Origin: Chryseobacterium soldanellicola
GTDB lineage: Bacteria; Bacteroidota; Bacteroidia; Flavobacteriales; Weeksellaceae
NCBI RefSeq assembly: GCF_900100115.1
Contig: NZ_FNKL01000001.1
Coordinates: forward strand, 248,001 to 312,000
DNA: 64,000 nucleotides
Reading direction: 5' to 3'
Positions 31,964 to 40,640 of the stretch are shown in pieces. Within the stretch, counting starts at the first letter, position 1. Each line of letters begins with the position of its first letter. The translations under genes were made by a program, and so were the position numbers. The notes beneath the pieces were generated by a model. The model did not search any database. It was not told the origin of the DNA and saw only the letters and a list, made by a program, of their open reading frames with translations.

Positions 31964-32021
31964 AGTCTAAAATATTTTTACATCCAAAATTAATTTCAAA
32001 ATAATTAATAACTTAGTCATT

Positions 32022-32936
32022 ATGAAACAGACATTTCGTTTTAATTCTATTTCTGAATTTCATGCTTTCTGTAGTCTTCCGAATCCTGAGCATCCGTTGG
32101 TCAGTCTGATAGATTACAGCAAAGTACGATATCCTGTAGACGACAGCGAATTGAAATGGATCCAGAATTTCTATTCGATCGGCTTGAAAAGAAATGTGAA
32201 TGCTAAGTTCAATTATGGACAGCAGGAGTATGATTTTGATTCCGGGGTATTGTGTTTTGTTTCTCCGCTTCAGTTTTTGAGCCTTGAAATGAAGCCCGGT
32301 GTTGAAGTGGAACCAACCGGATATTTACTGCTGATTCACCCCGATTTCCTTTGGGGAACTTCTTTAATTAAAAAAATAAAATCTTACGAATTTTTCAGCT
32401 ATCAGATCAATGAAGCTCTTTTTCTTTCGGATAAGGAAGAGAAAATAATCGTTGACCTCTTTAAAAATATTGAAAAAGAATATCAGACGAATATCGATAA
32501 ATTCACCCAGGAACTGATTGTTGCCCAACTGGAACTGTTCCTGATTTATGCCGAACGTTTTTACGAGCGTCAGTTTTTTACGCGAAAAAAATCAAGTCAC
32601 GAATTGCTGGCAAGATTTGAAGAAGTTCTTTCCCAATATTTTGAAAACGGAAATCTCATCGAAAACGGTATTCCTTCCGTGAAAACCATTGCTGAACAGA
32701 TGAATATTTCACCCAATTATTTGGGAAGTCTGCTTCGTATTCATACCCAACAAAATACGCAGCAGCATATTCAAAATAAAATCATTGACACCGCAAAAGA
32801 ACGCCTGAGTACAACTAATCTCTCCGTAAGTGAAATTGCTTATGAATTGGGATTTGAGCATCCGCAGTCTTTTAGTAAGTTGTTTAAACAAAAGGTGAAG
32901 CAGTCGCCGGGGGAGTTTAGGAGGTTGTTTAATTGA
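32022..32936 (+). CDS. AraC-family transcriptional regulator
   Basis: A 304-residue protein with an N-terminal cupin-like sensing region (YDFDSGVLCFVSPLQFLSLE, VEPTGYLLLIHPDFLWG). A C-terminal pair of helix-turn-helices follows: VKTIAEQMNISPNYLGSLLR and LSVSEIAYELGFEHPQSFSK with the closing FKQKVKQSPGEFRR. It probably governs the dehydrogenase gene upstream, the common arrangement for this subgroup. The signal it senses is unknown. Confidence 0.9.
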   Translation: MKQTFRFNSISEFHAFCSLPNPEHPLVSLIDYSKVRYPVDDSELKWIQNFYSIGLKRNVNAKFNYGQQEYDFDSGVLCFVSPLQFLSLEMKPGVEVEPTGYLLLIHPDFLWGTSLIKKIKSYEFFSYQINEALFLSDKEEKIIVDLFKNIEKEYQTNIDKFTQELIVAQLELFLIYAERFYERQFFTRKKSSHELLARFEEVLSQYFENGNLIENGIPSVKTIAEQMNISPNYLGSLLRIHTQQNTQQHIQNKIIDTAKERLSTTNLSVSEIAYELGFEHPQSFSKLFKQKVKQSPGEFRRLFN

Positions 32937-32961
32937 GATCCTTTCTTTAAAAATTAATTTG

Positions 32962-32969
32962 TAATTTTG
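32962..32969 (+). promoter_or_regulatory. Bacteroidota -7 element for the toxin-antitoxin pair
   Basis: TAATTTTG lies 17 bases before the GTG start of the antitoxin-like gene and fits TAnnTTTG. Confidence 0.5.
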
Positions 32970-32986
32970 ATTCAAATACATCAGTC

Positions 32987-33223
32987 GTGGATATTCAAAC
33001 CAGAAAATTAAATTTAATAACCTATCTTGCTCAACTTCAGGACGAAAGTTTCTTTGAGAAAATTGAGGAATATATTTTATCAAAATTAGATAAAGAAGAT
33101 CATACTAAACCGTTTTCAGTTGAAGAACTAAATAAACGAATTGATCAATCATTAGAAGATTCTAAAAATGACAAAGTTATTGAGTCGAATGATTTACTTT
33201 CTGAAATTAAGCAATGGCAGTAA
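32987..33223 (+). CDS. Probable antitoxin of a RelE/ParE-type pair
   Basis: A 78-residue acidic helical protein with a GTG start, beginning MDIQTRKLNLITYLAQLQDE and containing KPFSVEELNKRIDQSLEDSK. The size, the acidic character and the ten-base overlap with a RelE/ParE-type gene point to the antitoxin, which would neutralise the toxin and bind the promoter. Position and sequence resemble short addiction-module antitoxins of Bacteroidota. No ATG lies in frame nearby. Confidence 0.75.
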   Translation: MDIQTRKLNLITYLAQLQDESFFEKIEEYILSKLDKEDHTKPFSVEELNKRIDQSLEDSKNDKVIESNDLLSEIKQWQ

Positions 33224-33531
33224 AGATATTCTGGACAGATTTTGCAAAAGAGCAATTAAGGAACATCTTTGATTATTATAAATTAAAAGCGAGTCCTAGA
33301 ATTGCTAAAAATCTTGTTATCGGAATTGTTGAAAAGACAAATACTCTGGATTTTCAACAAGAAATAGGACAAAAGGAAGAATTGCTTTTATCAAGAAAAG
33401 AAAATTTCAGATACTTGATTTACAAAAACTATAAAATCATTTATTGGTTTAACGAAGAAAAGAACCAAATTGAAATTAGTGATGTTTTTGATGCAAGACA
33501 AAACCCTGTTAAAATTCAAGAAAGACAATAA
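33214..33531 (+). CDS. RelE/ParE-superfamily toxin
   Basis: A 105-residue basic protein with the superfamily pattern IFWTDFAKEQLRNIFDYYKL, ENFRYLIYKNYKIIYWFNEE and the terminal ISDVFDARQNP. ParE toxins poison gyrase and RelE toxins cut mRNA at the ribosome; the sequence alone does not settle which. The start lies within the end of the antitoxin gene (ten-base overlap). A bidirectional terminator follows. Confidence 0.85.
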   Translation: MAVKIFWTDFAKEQLRNIFDYYKLKASPRIAKNLVIGIVEKTNTLDFQQEIGQKEELLLSRKENFRYLIYKNYKIIYWFNEEKNQIEISDVFDARQNPVKIQERQ

Positions 33532-33543
33532 CTTAAATAACAA

Positions 33544-33571
33544 AAAAAGAGAAGCTCACACTTCTCTTTTT
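33544..33571. terminator. Bidirectional terminator between toxin gene and gldG
   Basis: AAAAAGAGAAG and CTTCTCTTTTT form an 11-pair stem with a six-base loop, with T-tails on both strands, between two convergent genes. Confidence 0.8.
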
Positions 33572-33577
33572 CTATTT

Positions 33578-35245
33578 CTATCCAAACTTCCTCTTCCTCA
33601 ACCAGAAGAACAATCCTCCCAAAATACCAATAATGGCTAAAGGAAGCAGCAAATTAAACCATTGCCAGTAATTTCGTTCTTCACCAATCAGGTATCGGTC
33701 GAGAAGTCTTTCTTCGATATTACGGTTTCTTAATTCCATCAGATTGCTGTCATCCAAAAGATAATCTAAAGCATTTTTTAAGAACTGTTCGTTTCCGAAA
33801 CGTTCCTGTGTAAGGACATCCATTCCCAGAGGTAACGGTTTTCCTTTTACGACTTTATTTCTTCCGACGTCTCCGTCTGCGATGACGATCATTTTATTTT
33901 CAGGACTTGAAGCTTTAAAGCCTGGATACGATTTTCTTTCAATTCTTGAAGCGTAAGCCGAAGTAAATTTCCCTTGTAAGGCAACCGCAAAAATCTTAGG
34001 CGTGCTTGGTTTTTCCATTTGTCCGAGACTGTCGACGCTGTTGATTTCCTCTAGGCTGACATAATTCGGAACCTGCTTCAGCAATGTTCTTTCGCTAGAT
34101 TCAAAGAGAACATTGGTCTTAATATTTTTTCTTCCCAGCGTATCAATCGAAGTCGGAAATTCAAATTTAACAGGATTAATATTTTTCGTTATCGGATTAT
34201 CATTTTCTGCAATTCCTAAAGGAAAATAAGGCCACGGCTGTGTAGAATATTGTGCATTTCCGGCAACTTCCCCTGCGACAAACTTTAATTTAGCAAATTT
34301 CTTTACATCTTTTACCAAAGCCGGATTTATTCTTAATCCATAATTGAAAAAGAAGTCTGTCATATTAAGATCTACGGGGAAAGGCATCAGTTTTTCTGAT
34401 CTCATCAAAGTATCCATCTCGGCGTTTACTGCATCGATCATCCAAAGCGTTTTCCCTCCATTCATGATGTATTGATCCAAGATCACTTTTTCCTGATCTG
34501 TAAATGCTTTTCTCGGTTTTGCAATCACCAAAGCGCTCATCTGTTTCAGCAATGGAACATCAGCCAGACTTAATTCTTTCTGATTTTTAGGAATAATGGG
34601 TCCCGCATTGTAATTTTCCAGGGCAAGGCTCATGAATCCCTGAAATTCTCCCGGACTTAATTCATCCTGATTGACCAATACACCAACTTTTTTGAAGCTT
34701 TCATTGGTTGCAATTTTAAGCCTGGAAACTAAATTATATTCTAAATTTTCAATAGATTTATTAAGCAATTCAGCATTATCGGCATAATTTTGTTCTACGA
34801 TAAGTGGTACGGTGACTTTATTTTTTCCGTTTTTAATAAGAGCATAAGGATAAATTTCTATTTGTGATGTTTTACCGCTTTTTCGATCGTCCAGCACAGA
34901 AGGGAATATTCCTCTTGCCAATAAAGTGTCTTTCGGAATTTTTGATTCAATAGGATTAACAAACTGAAAATCAACATTTGGATTTACTTTTCTGAAGTTT
35001 TCCAGCATGAATTTCGTTTCACTCTGAAGCTGCTTAAAATCTGCAGGAAAATCTCCCTCCAAATAAACATCGATCATAAAAGGTTTTTTAACCGATTCCA
35101 ATACCTTAATTGTGCTATCGGAAAGGGTATATCTTTTTTCTTTTGTTAAATCTAATCTGATTCCCAAAACGGCAAGAATGATGGCCAATGGCAAAATAAC
35201 ATACAGTAAAATTCCGAATGGCGATTTGAATGGTATCTTCTTCAT
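33578..35245 (-). CDS. gldG: Gliding motility-associated ABC transporter substrate-binding protein GldG
   Basis: A 555-residue membrane protein with an N-terminal anchor (GILLYVILPLAIILAVLGIR) and a large extracytoplasmic region of the GldG/DUF4350-like type (IDVYLEGDFPADFKQLQSET, LEYNLVSRLKIATNESFKKV, TLWMIDAVNAEMDTLMRSEK). A second anchor lies near the C-terminus (LLLPLAIIGILGGLFFWLRK). With GldF and an ATPase (GldA, not in this window) it forms the Gld ABC complex of Bacteroidota. It starts four bases after gldF ends, so the two are one operon. Confidence 0.92.
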   Translation of the reverse strand: MKKIPFKSPFGILLYVILPLAIILAVLGIRLDLTKEKRYTLSDSTIKVLESVKKPFMIDVYLEGDFPADFKQLQSETKFMLENFRKVNPNVDFQFVNPIESKIPKDTLLARGIFPSVLDDRKSGKTSQIEIYPYALIKNGKNKVTVPLIVEQNYADNAELLNKSIENLEYNLVSRLKIATNESFKKVGVLVNQDELSPGEFQGFMSLALENYNAGPIIPKNQKELSLADVPLLKQMSALVIAKPRKAFTDQEKVILDQYIMNGGKTLWMIDAVNAEMDTLMRSEKLMPFPVDLNMTDFFFNYGLRINPALVKDVKKFAKLKFVAGEVAGNAQYSTQPWPYFPLGIAENDNPITKNINPVKFEFPTSIDTLGRKNIKTNVLFESSERTLLKQVPNYVSLEEINSVDSLGQMEKPSTPKIFAVALQGKFTSAYASRIERKSYPGFKASSPENKMIVIADGDVGRNKVVKGKPLPLGMDVLTQERFGNEQFLKNALDYLLDDSNLMELRNRNIEERLLDRYLIGEERNYWQWFNLLLPLAIIGILGGLFFWLRKRKFG

Positions 35246-35249
35246 AATT

Positions 35250-35978
35250 CTACTTCTTTTTATTGATAAAATGGTTGGACAAAATTAACGTAACACCGAT
35301 GATAAAAACAAAATAAGCGACATCTTTAAAGTCGATAAGACCTCTCGTAAAGCCCATAAAATGTTGATAAAAACCAATATTCTGCAAAATAAAATCTACA
35401 CCGCCTAATAATTTATAGCTTGCTAATTGTTCGATCCCAAAATACATAATGAAACACATGAAAACGCCCAACAGATAAGCCATAATTTGGTTTTGAGAAA
35501 GCGAAGAAGCTAAAATCCCGACGCCCGAAAAAGCAGCGATCAGAATAATCAATCCGAAATAACTTCCGAATGTCATTCCCATATCGATATTTCCTGCCGG
35601 AACGCCCAAAACATAGACTGTATAAAGGTAAATCAGTGACGGAATCAGGCATAAAATCCCAACGGTCCAAACTGATAAAAATTTTCCGAGAATCAAATCT
35701 GAAACTTTCAACGGTTGTGAAAAAAGCCAGTTTAATGTTCCGGTCTGCTGTTCTTCCGCAAAAGTTTTCATAGATAATGCCGGAATAATGAACATCAACA
35801 ACCAGGGAACCAAAACGAAATAACTCTGTAAAGAAGCCATTCCGATATCAAAAATGTTGGAATCATTCTCGAAAAAAAATAAAAACAATGTCGTTATCAG
35901 GCTGAAAGCTGCGATGATAATCCACGCGCTCCAGTTCCCGAAATAACTCCAAAGTTCTTTTTTAAAAATTGCAATCAT
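35250..35978 (-). CDS. gldF: Gliding motility-associated ABC transporter permease GldF
   Basis: A 242-residue ABC-2 permease with six hydrophobic segments, starting MIAIFKKELWSYFGNWSAWI and containing EEQQTGTLNWLFSQPLKVSD, a hallmark of the family. The ATG at 35978 gives the usual length; a start at 36023 would add 15 unrelated residues. GldF is the membrane channel partner of GldG. Many non-gliding Flavobacteriia keep these genes, so their presence does not prove motility. Confidence 0.92.
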   Translation of the reverse strand: MIAIFKKELWSYFGNWSAWIIIAAFSLITTLFLFFFENDSNIFDIGMASLQSYFVLVPWLLMFIIPALSMKTFAEEQQTGTLNWLFSQPLKVSDLILGKFLSVWTVGILCLIPSLIYLYTVYVLGVPAGNIDMGMTFGSYFGLIILIAAFSGVGILASSLSQNQIMAYLLGVFMCFIMYFGIEQLASYKLLGGVDFILQNIGFYQHFMGFTRGLIDFKDVAYFVFIIGVTLILSNHFINKKK

Positions 35979-36061
35979 AGTTTTTAAATTTGCAGTAAGC
36001 AATATGCTATAAGCAGTAGGCAAAAGTTTATCGCTTACTGCCTTTAGCCTAAAGCAATTAT

Positions 36062-36610
36062 TTATTTTTTCTTGTTTTTATTAACCAGCTTAACGGTCAT
36101 CATGATCAAAAATACCAAAACGAAAAATCCTGTGATTAACTGCCACCAGTATTCAATAACTCCATTTTTCAGAATCACTGTAAAGACGACCAAAAACAGA
36201 ATAAAAGTTGCAATTTCGTTCGCCTGTCTTAATTTTATATTGGCAGTTTCAAGGGTATTTCCCTTAAGTTCTTTTAATTGTAAAACTTTTTTCCAGCACC
36301 AGTAATGATAAATTGCCAGTCCGACCAGAAAAGTTAATTTTAAATGAAACCAAGGTGTTTTCATTAAGCCTGAATTCATGAAAATCATTATTATTCCGCA
36401 CACCGCCATGATAATTCCGGCGGGAACAGTAATGATATTCCAAAGTCTGCGAGCCATAAACGCATATTGTTCTCTTAAAATCTTCTTCTTTTCCTCTGCA
36501 AATTCATCGGTATCTTTATAGTAAACAAAAATCCTCACGAGATAAAAAATTCCCGCAAAATAACTTACCATGAAGATAATATGTAAAGCTTTTATTATCG
36601 TGTAAAGCAT
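36062..36610 (-). CDS. HemJ-like protoporphyrinogen oxidase family protein
   Basis: A 182-residue inner-membrane protein of the HemJ/UPF0093 type. It has ALHIIFMVSYFAGIFYLVRI near the N-terminus (conserved His10), REQYAFMARRLWNIITVPAG, TPWFHLKLTFLVGLAIYHYW (conserved His and Lys) and four hydrophobic segments. HemJ oxidises protoporphyrinogen IX to protoporphyrin IX late in heme synthesis. Length is typical. It stands alone downstream of a secreted protein gene. Confidence 0.82.
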   Translation of the reverse strand: MLYTIIKALHIIFMVSYFAGIFYLVRIFVYYKDTDEFAEEKKKILREQYAFMARRLWNIITVPAGIIMAVCGIIMIFMNSGLMKTPWFHLKLTFLVGLAIYHYWCWKKVLQLKELKGNTLETANIKLRQANEIATFILFLVVFTVILKNGVIEYWWQLITGFFVLVFLIMMTVKLVNKNKKK

Positions 36611-36682
36611 TTATCAACCTTTTTGAATATTATGATTTCAAATTTTTTATCCTAATATCTAGATTTAAAAATCATCTTTAAA

Positions 36683-37216
36683 TTATTGGGCCACTGAAGT
36701 CTCCATAATTGATTGATCAGGTTTCAGCTGAATTCTTTTTGCACCCAAATTGGTGTAATATTTTTCCAGCTTATTTAAATGATCGTCGCTTGTTTCCTGA
36801 CCTTTTATCTGATAACCATAATCGCTCCAGATGCGTATATAAAACACATCTTTTACTAAAACCCGGTAATTTGACTGCTCAAAATTCTTGGTAAGATAAT
36901 TATCTAAGTCTTTTTTAGAATTAAATTGATAGACAAAAACGCCTCCGTCATGCAATTCATCTTTAGGATTATCATAAATAAAACTATAGATTTTTTTAAC
37001 TTTAGACGCAATTTCTTTATTGGCAATTTTGGAAATAACATCAGGATTATCCGTTACAAATGGCATGTGGGTAATGCCGATATTTTTCATTTCCTGATTT
37101 ACTTTTACAGGTTGCATTCCCTGCAGCGTAACATTTTTAAGATCAAAATCCATAATGTTTTGTGCAAAAAAACTTTGAAAACAAACAAAACCAATGATCA
37201 GCAATATTTTTTTCAT
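36683..37216 (-). CDS. Secreted protein of unknown function
   Basis: A 177-residue protein with a signal peptide (ILLIIGFVCFQSFFAQ). The mature part is a single mixed alpha/beta region (GVFVYQFNSKKDLDNYLTKN, FYIRIWSDYGYQIKGQETSD) that I do not recognise. It lies 21 bases after the kbl stop on the same strand and may share its transcript. Confidence 0.7.
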   Translation of the reverse strand: MKKILLIIGFVCFQSFFAQNIMDFDLKNVTLQGMQPVKVNQEMKNIGITHMPFVTDNPDVISKIANKEIASKVKKIYSFIYDNPKDELHDGGVFVYQFNSKKDLDNYLTKNFEQSNYRVLVKDVFYIRIWSDYGYQIKGQETSDDHLNKLEKYYTNLGAKRIQLKPDQSIMETSVAQ

Positions 37217-37237
37217 AAACCTGATTTTTATATTTAA

Positions 37238-38434
37238 TTAAGAAATTACTCCAAGCTCCTTTCCTACTTTTTCAAAAGCAACAATTGCCTTATCCAAATG
37301 CGCTCTTGTGTGAGCCGCGGAAAGCTGAACTCTGATTCTCGCTTTTCCTTTCGGCACAACCGGATAGAAGAATCCGATCACGTAAATCCCTTCATCCATC
37401 AGCTTTTCAGCCATTTTCTGAGCTAAAGGTGCGTCGTACAGCATTACCGGAACGATCGCAGCATCACCATCAGGAATATCAAAACCTTTAGCCTTCATTT
37501 CTGCTCTGAAATATTCTGCGTTTTCCATTACCTGGTCACGAAGCGAAGTGTCATCTGAGATCATATCCAACACTTTTAAAGCTGCACCCACGATTCCCGG
37601 AGCCAAAGAATTGGAGAATAAATACGGTCTTGAACGCTGTCTCAACATATCGATAATCTCTTTTTTACCGGAAGTAAATCCTCCCAAAGCACCACCAAGG
37701 GCCTTTCCTAGCGTAGAAGTAATGATGTCTACTCTACCCATCACTTCGTTGGCCTCGTGTGTTCCACGGCCTGTTTTTCCAATGAAACCAGTTGCGTGAG
37801 AGTCATCAACCATCACCAAAGCATCATATTTATCCGCTAAATCGCAAACTCCTTTCAAATCTGCAACGATGCCGTCCATTGAGAAAACTCCGTCTGTCAC
37901 AATAATTTTGAAACGGTGATTTTTTTCAGAAGCTGCAATTAACTGAGCTTCCAAATCCGCCATATTATTGTTTTTGTAACGGTATCTTGCTGCTTTACAA
38001 AGACGTACACCGTCGATGATTGAAGCATGATTTAATTCATCCGAAATAATTGCATCTTCTTCCGTGAACAAAGGTTCAAAAACACCTCCGTTGGCGTCAA
38101 AACAAGCGGCGTAAAGAATAGTATCTTCAAGACCTAAAAATTCAGCAATTTTTTTTTCCAACTGCTTGTGAATATCCTGAGTTCCGCAGATAAAACGAAC
38201 GGAAGACATTCCGTAACCATGAGATTCAATCATGTCCTGAGAAGCCTTCATCACCTCCGGATTGTTTGATAATCCCAGATAATTGTTGGCACAGAAGTTC
38301 AACAGCTTTTTTCCGTTGGCTTCTATTTCCGCACTTTGCTGAGAAGTAATGATTCTTTCTCTTTTGTAAAGTCCGTCATTATCAATATTTTGTAGTTCGT
38401 TCTGTAAATTTTCAAGATACTTTTTAGAGATCAT
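37238..38434 (-). CDS. kbl: Glycine C-acetyltransferase (2-amino-3-ketobutyrate CoA ligase)
   Basis: This PLP enzyme of the alpha-oxoamine synthase family, 398 residues long, joins acetyl-CoA and glycine or works in reverse in threonine breakdown. Seen are [60 protein letters not shown] and the PLP Lys in [14 protein letters not shown]. Length and motifs fit Kbl better than serine palmitoyltransferase or BioF. No threonine dehydrogenase gene lies beside it. Confidence 0.93.
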   Translation of the reverse strand: MISKKYLENLQNELQNIDNDGLYKRERIITSQQSAEIEANGKKLLNFCANNYLGLSNNPEVMKASQDMIESHGYGMSSVRFICGTQDIHKQLEKKIAEFLGLEDTILYAACFDANGGVFEPLFTEEDAIISDELNHASIIDGVRLCKAARYRYKNNNMADLEAQLIAASEKNHRFKIIVTDGVFSMDGIVADLKGVCDLADKYDALVMVDDSHATGFIGKTGRGTHEANEVMGRVDIITSTLGKALGGALGGFTSGKKEIIDMLRQRSRPYLFSNSLAPGIVGAALKVLDMISDDTSLRDQVMENAEYFRAEMKAKGFDIPDGDAAIVPVMLYDAPLAQKMAEKLMDEGIYVIGFFYPVVPKGKARIRVQLSAAHTRAHLDKAIVAFEKVGKELGVIS

Positions 38435-38596
38435 TTTAGATAATTTTTTGGATGCGCTAATTTAATAAAAACGCTGTAAACTATTCGCTTTTATGATGGT
38501 TTATTATAAAATTTTGATTTATATCTATAATTTCAGCACATTATCCTTTCTGGCAATGTGAATGATGATTTTTTTCAAGAAGAATATATTCAAAAT

Positions 38597-38623
38597 AAAA
38601 AAGCCTCCAAAAATGAAAGCTTT
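38597..38623 (-). terminator. Weak terminator after the M1 peptidase gene
   Basis: On the minus strand AAAGC pairs with GCTTT around a long loop, then a T-run follows, just past the stop at 38632. The stem is short. Confidence 0.45.
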
Positions 38624-38631
38624 ATAATTAT

Positions 38632-40560
38632 TTAATGTTTGAGAAATTTGATATTCTTATCCTTAATTGAAAAAACGTAGGTTCCGGGAATCAACTCTGA
38701 AATATTGATCGGTTTTCCAGGCCGGTATTTTTCTTTTCGGACTAATTTTCCGTCACTGAAATAAATCGTAAATTCAGTTTCCTTTTTTATTCCTTTCAGA
38801 TACAATTCATTTCTGGCAGGATTTGGATATAAAGTGAATTCTTCAAGATTTAAATCTGCCACAGACAAAGTATTATCCTGTGTTACGGTAGAATTTTTTT
38901 CCAGCATCTGATATTCATAATTAAATTCAACACTTGCTACCGGAAAAGGAACAGTTTCTGTGAAATACTGATTATTTGTCGTATTATTTAATGCAAAATA
39001 AGCAACCTGACCGCCTGTTCCGTTCACTTTTATGGGCAAAGGCATTTCAAAGAAGCTTACTGTCGGGCTGCTTTGAGTCTGTGAAGCCTTGAATGCAATT
39101 TGATTACCTACCTGCTTCCATCTGATATCATAAGTCGGATAACCTTCTCCATATACCCAATCATTGAAAAATTCTGTAAAATCTTTTCCTGTAGACTGTA
39201 ATAAAGACGCGCTTAAATCCGTACTTTTTGCGTAATTATACGCCAGATTCGGTCTTGAATGATATTCTTTAATGGCCTGATAAAAAGCCGTATCGCCTAG
39301 CACCCATTTAATCATTCTTACAATATATCCACCTTTAGAATAAGACAATCTTCCGCTGAAAATAGCTCCGATATTGCCTAAATTGCTATCTGCCACATAA
39401 GTGGTGCCTCCTGGAGAACTTGTGATATAGTTTTTTTCATTTAATAAGTAAGTCATGAATTGTGCGTTACTCATTAAAAGTTTTTCATTAGCCAGGTGTT
39501 CTCCAAATGTTGCAAACCCTTCATTCAGCCAAATGTCATTCCAGGCACCACAGGTTACTTTGTCTCCAAACCATTGATGTGCAAGCTCATGAGCGATAAC
39601 CGGTCTTCCCCAGGCACTCATTGACGACATCGTTTGATGCTCCATGCAAACTCCGCCATAATTAAATTCCATGTGGCCGTACTTTTCATTTCTAAACGGA
39701 TAAGGGCCGAAATAGGTTTCAAAAGTATTCATAATCTGCTTGGTCCATTCAATATCAGACATTGCAGAAGCATTGTTGATCGTTGACGGATAAAGATAAT
39801 TCACAAAAGGGAAAGGTGGATTTCCCATCGTATCATTGAGCTTGACAAAATTTGTAACTGAAAGAGCAACCAAATATGCCGCTGTTGGATACATTGTTCT
39901 CCAGAAAGTCAGTTTTTGGCCACCCGGAAGAGCTGTTTCAGACATAAATTTCCCGTTTGCAGCAACACTATACTGTGAAGGCGTTGTAATTTTAAAATCA
40001 AATTGATCGATCTTATCATTCATACTTTGCTTCGTCGGAAACCAGTCTTGTGCTCCGTAAGGTTCACTTAAAGTAGAAACAATTGCTGTTCCGCTCTGTG
40101 AGCCCGTTGAAAAAGCATCATTATCTAACGCAGGTGGCCCTGAATAAGTTATCGTTAAAGAATCCAGGACATTTGCTGGAAGAGGTGACTGAAAATCAAT
40201 CTTCACCTCTTTTGTCGGAAGCTGTTGAAAAACCAATGTATTCCCGTGATACTGAACCTGAGAAACCGTTAAAGTATTAGCCAGATCAAAATAAATGCTG
40301 CTCATACTCTGTGTCGGCTTAAAATGAGAAGTCACCGAGCCTGAGATATTATAAACAGACGGATCCAAAGTGACATCCATTCTCTGATACTGCAGATCAT
40401 AGTTTAAAGTATTGGGATTGAGGTTGTAAGCAGTCATTTTATTGGCAAAAGATTGCGCTTCCTTTGCGATCATCATTCCTTTTTTCTCAATATTTTCATT
40501 TTGAGCATGAAAGGAATGAAATATAAAAACACTTACAACGAGAAAGTATAGTTTTTTCAT
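38632..40560 (-). CDS. T9SS-secreted M1-family aminopeptidase
   Basis: A 642-residue zinc metallopeptidase with a signal peptide (about 1-20, FIFHSFHAQ). The M1 catalytic site HELAH (His324, Glu325, His328) is followed 18 residues on by Glu347 in LNEGFA. The substrate-binding loop reads GGVCMEHQT in place of the usual GAMEN. The last 70 or so residues form a T9SS sorting domain (EEFTLYPNPARNELYLKG, GTYVFSIKDKNIKFLKH). It should trim peptides outside the cell or on its surface. Confidence 0.92.
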   Translation of the reverse strand: MKKLYFLVVSVFIFHSFHAQNENIEKKGMMIAKEAQSFANKMTAYNLNPNTLNYDLQYQRMDVTLDPSVYNISGSVTSHFKPTQSMSSIYFDLANTLTVSQVQYHGNTLVFQQLPTKEVKIDFQSPLPANVLDSLTITYSGPPALDNDAFSTGSQSGTAIVSTLSEPYGAQDWFPTKQSMNDKIDQFDFKITTPSQYSVAANGKFMSETALPGGQKLTFWRTMYPTAAYLVALSVTNFVKLNDTMGNPPFPFVNYLYPSTINNASAMSDIEWTKQIMNTFETYFGPYPFRNEKYGHMEFNYGGVCMEHQTMSSMSAWGRPVIAHELAHQWFGDKVTCGAWNDIWLNEGFATFGEHLANEKLLMSNAQFMTYLLNEKNYITSSPGGTTYVADSNLGNIGAIFSGRLSYSKGGYIVRMIKWVLGDTAFYQAIKEYHSRPNLAYNYAKSTDLSASLLQSTGKDFTEFFNDWVYGEGYPTYDIRWKQVGNQIAFKASQTQSSPTVSFFEMPLPIKVNGTGGQVAYFALNNTTNNQYFTETVPFPVASVEFNYEYQMLEKNSTVTQDNTLSVADLNLEEFTLYPNPARNELYLKGIKKETEFTIYFSDGKLVRKEKYRPGKPINISELIPGTYVFSIKDKNIKFLKH

Positions 40561-40588
40561 AATAACATATTATAATCAAAGATAAAAA

Positions 40589-40617
40589 AAACCTTCTAAT
40601 CATTGATTAAAAGGTTG
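40589..40617 (-). terminator. Terminator after dacB
   Basis: On the minus strand AACCTTTTAATC pairs with GATTAGAAGGTT, with one mismatch, and is followed by eight T. Confidence 0.75.
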
Positions 40618-40640
40618 TTATAATAATAAAATAAATATTT

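Noticed and set aside
35979..36023. Longer gldF start
   Set aside because: The 15 added residues are unrelated to GldF and the family N-terminus starts at 35978.
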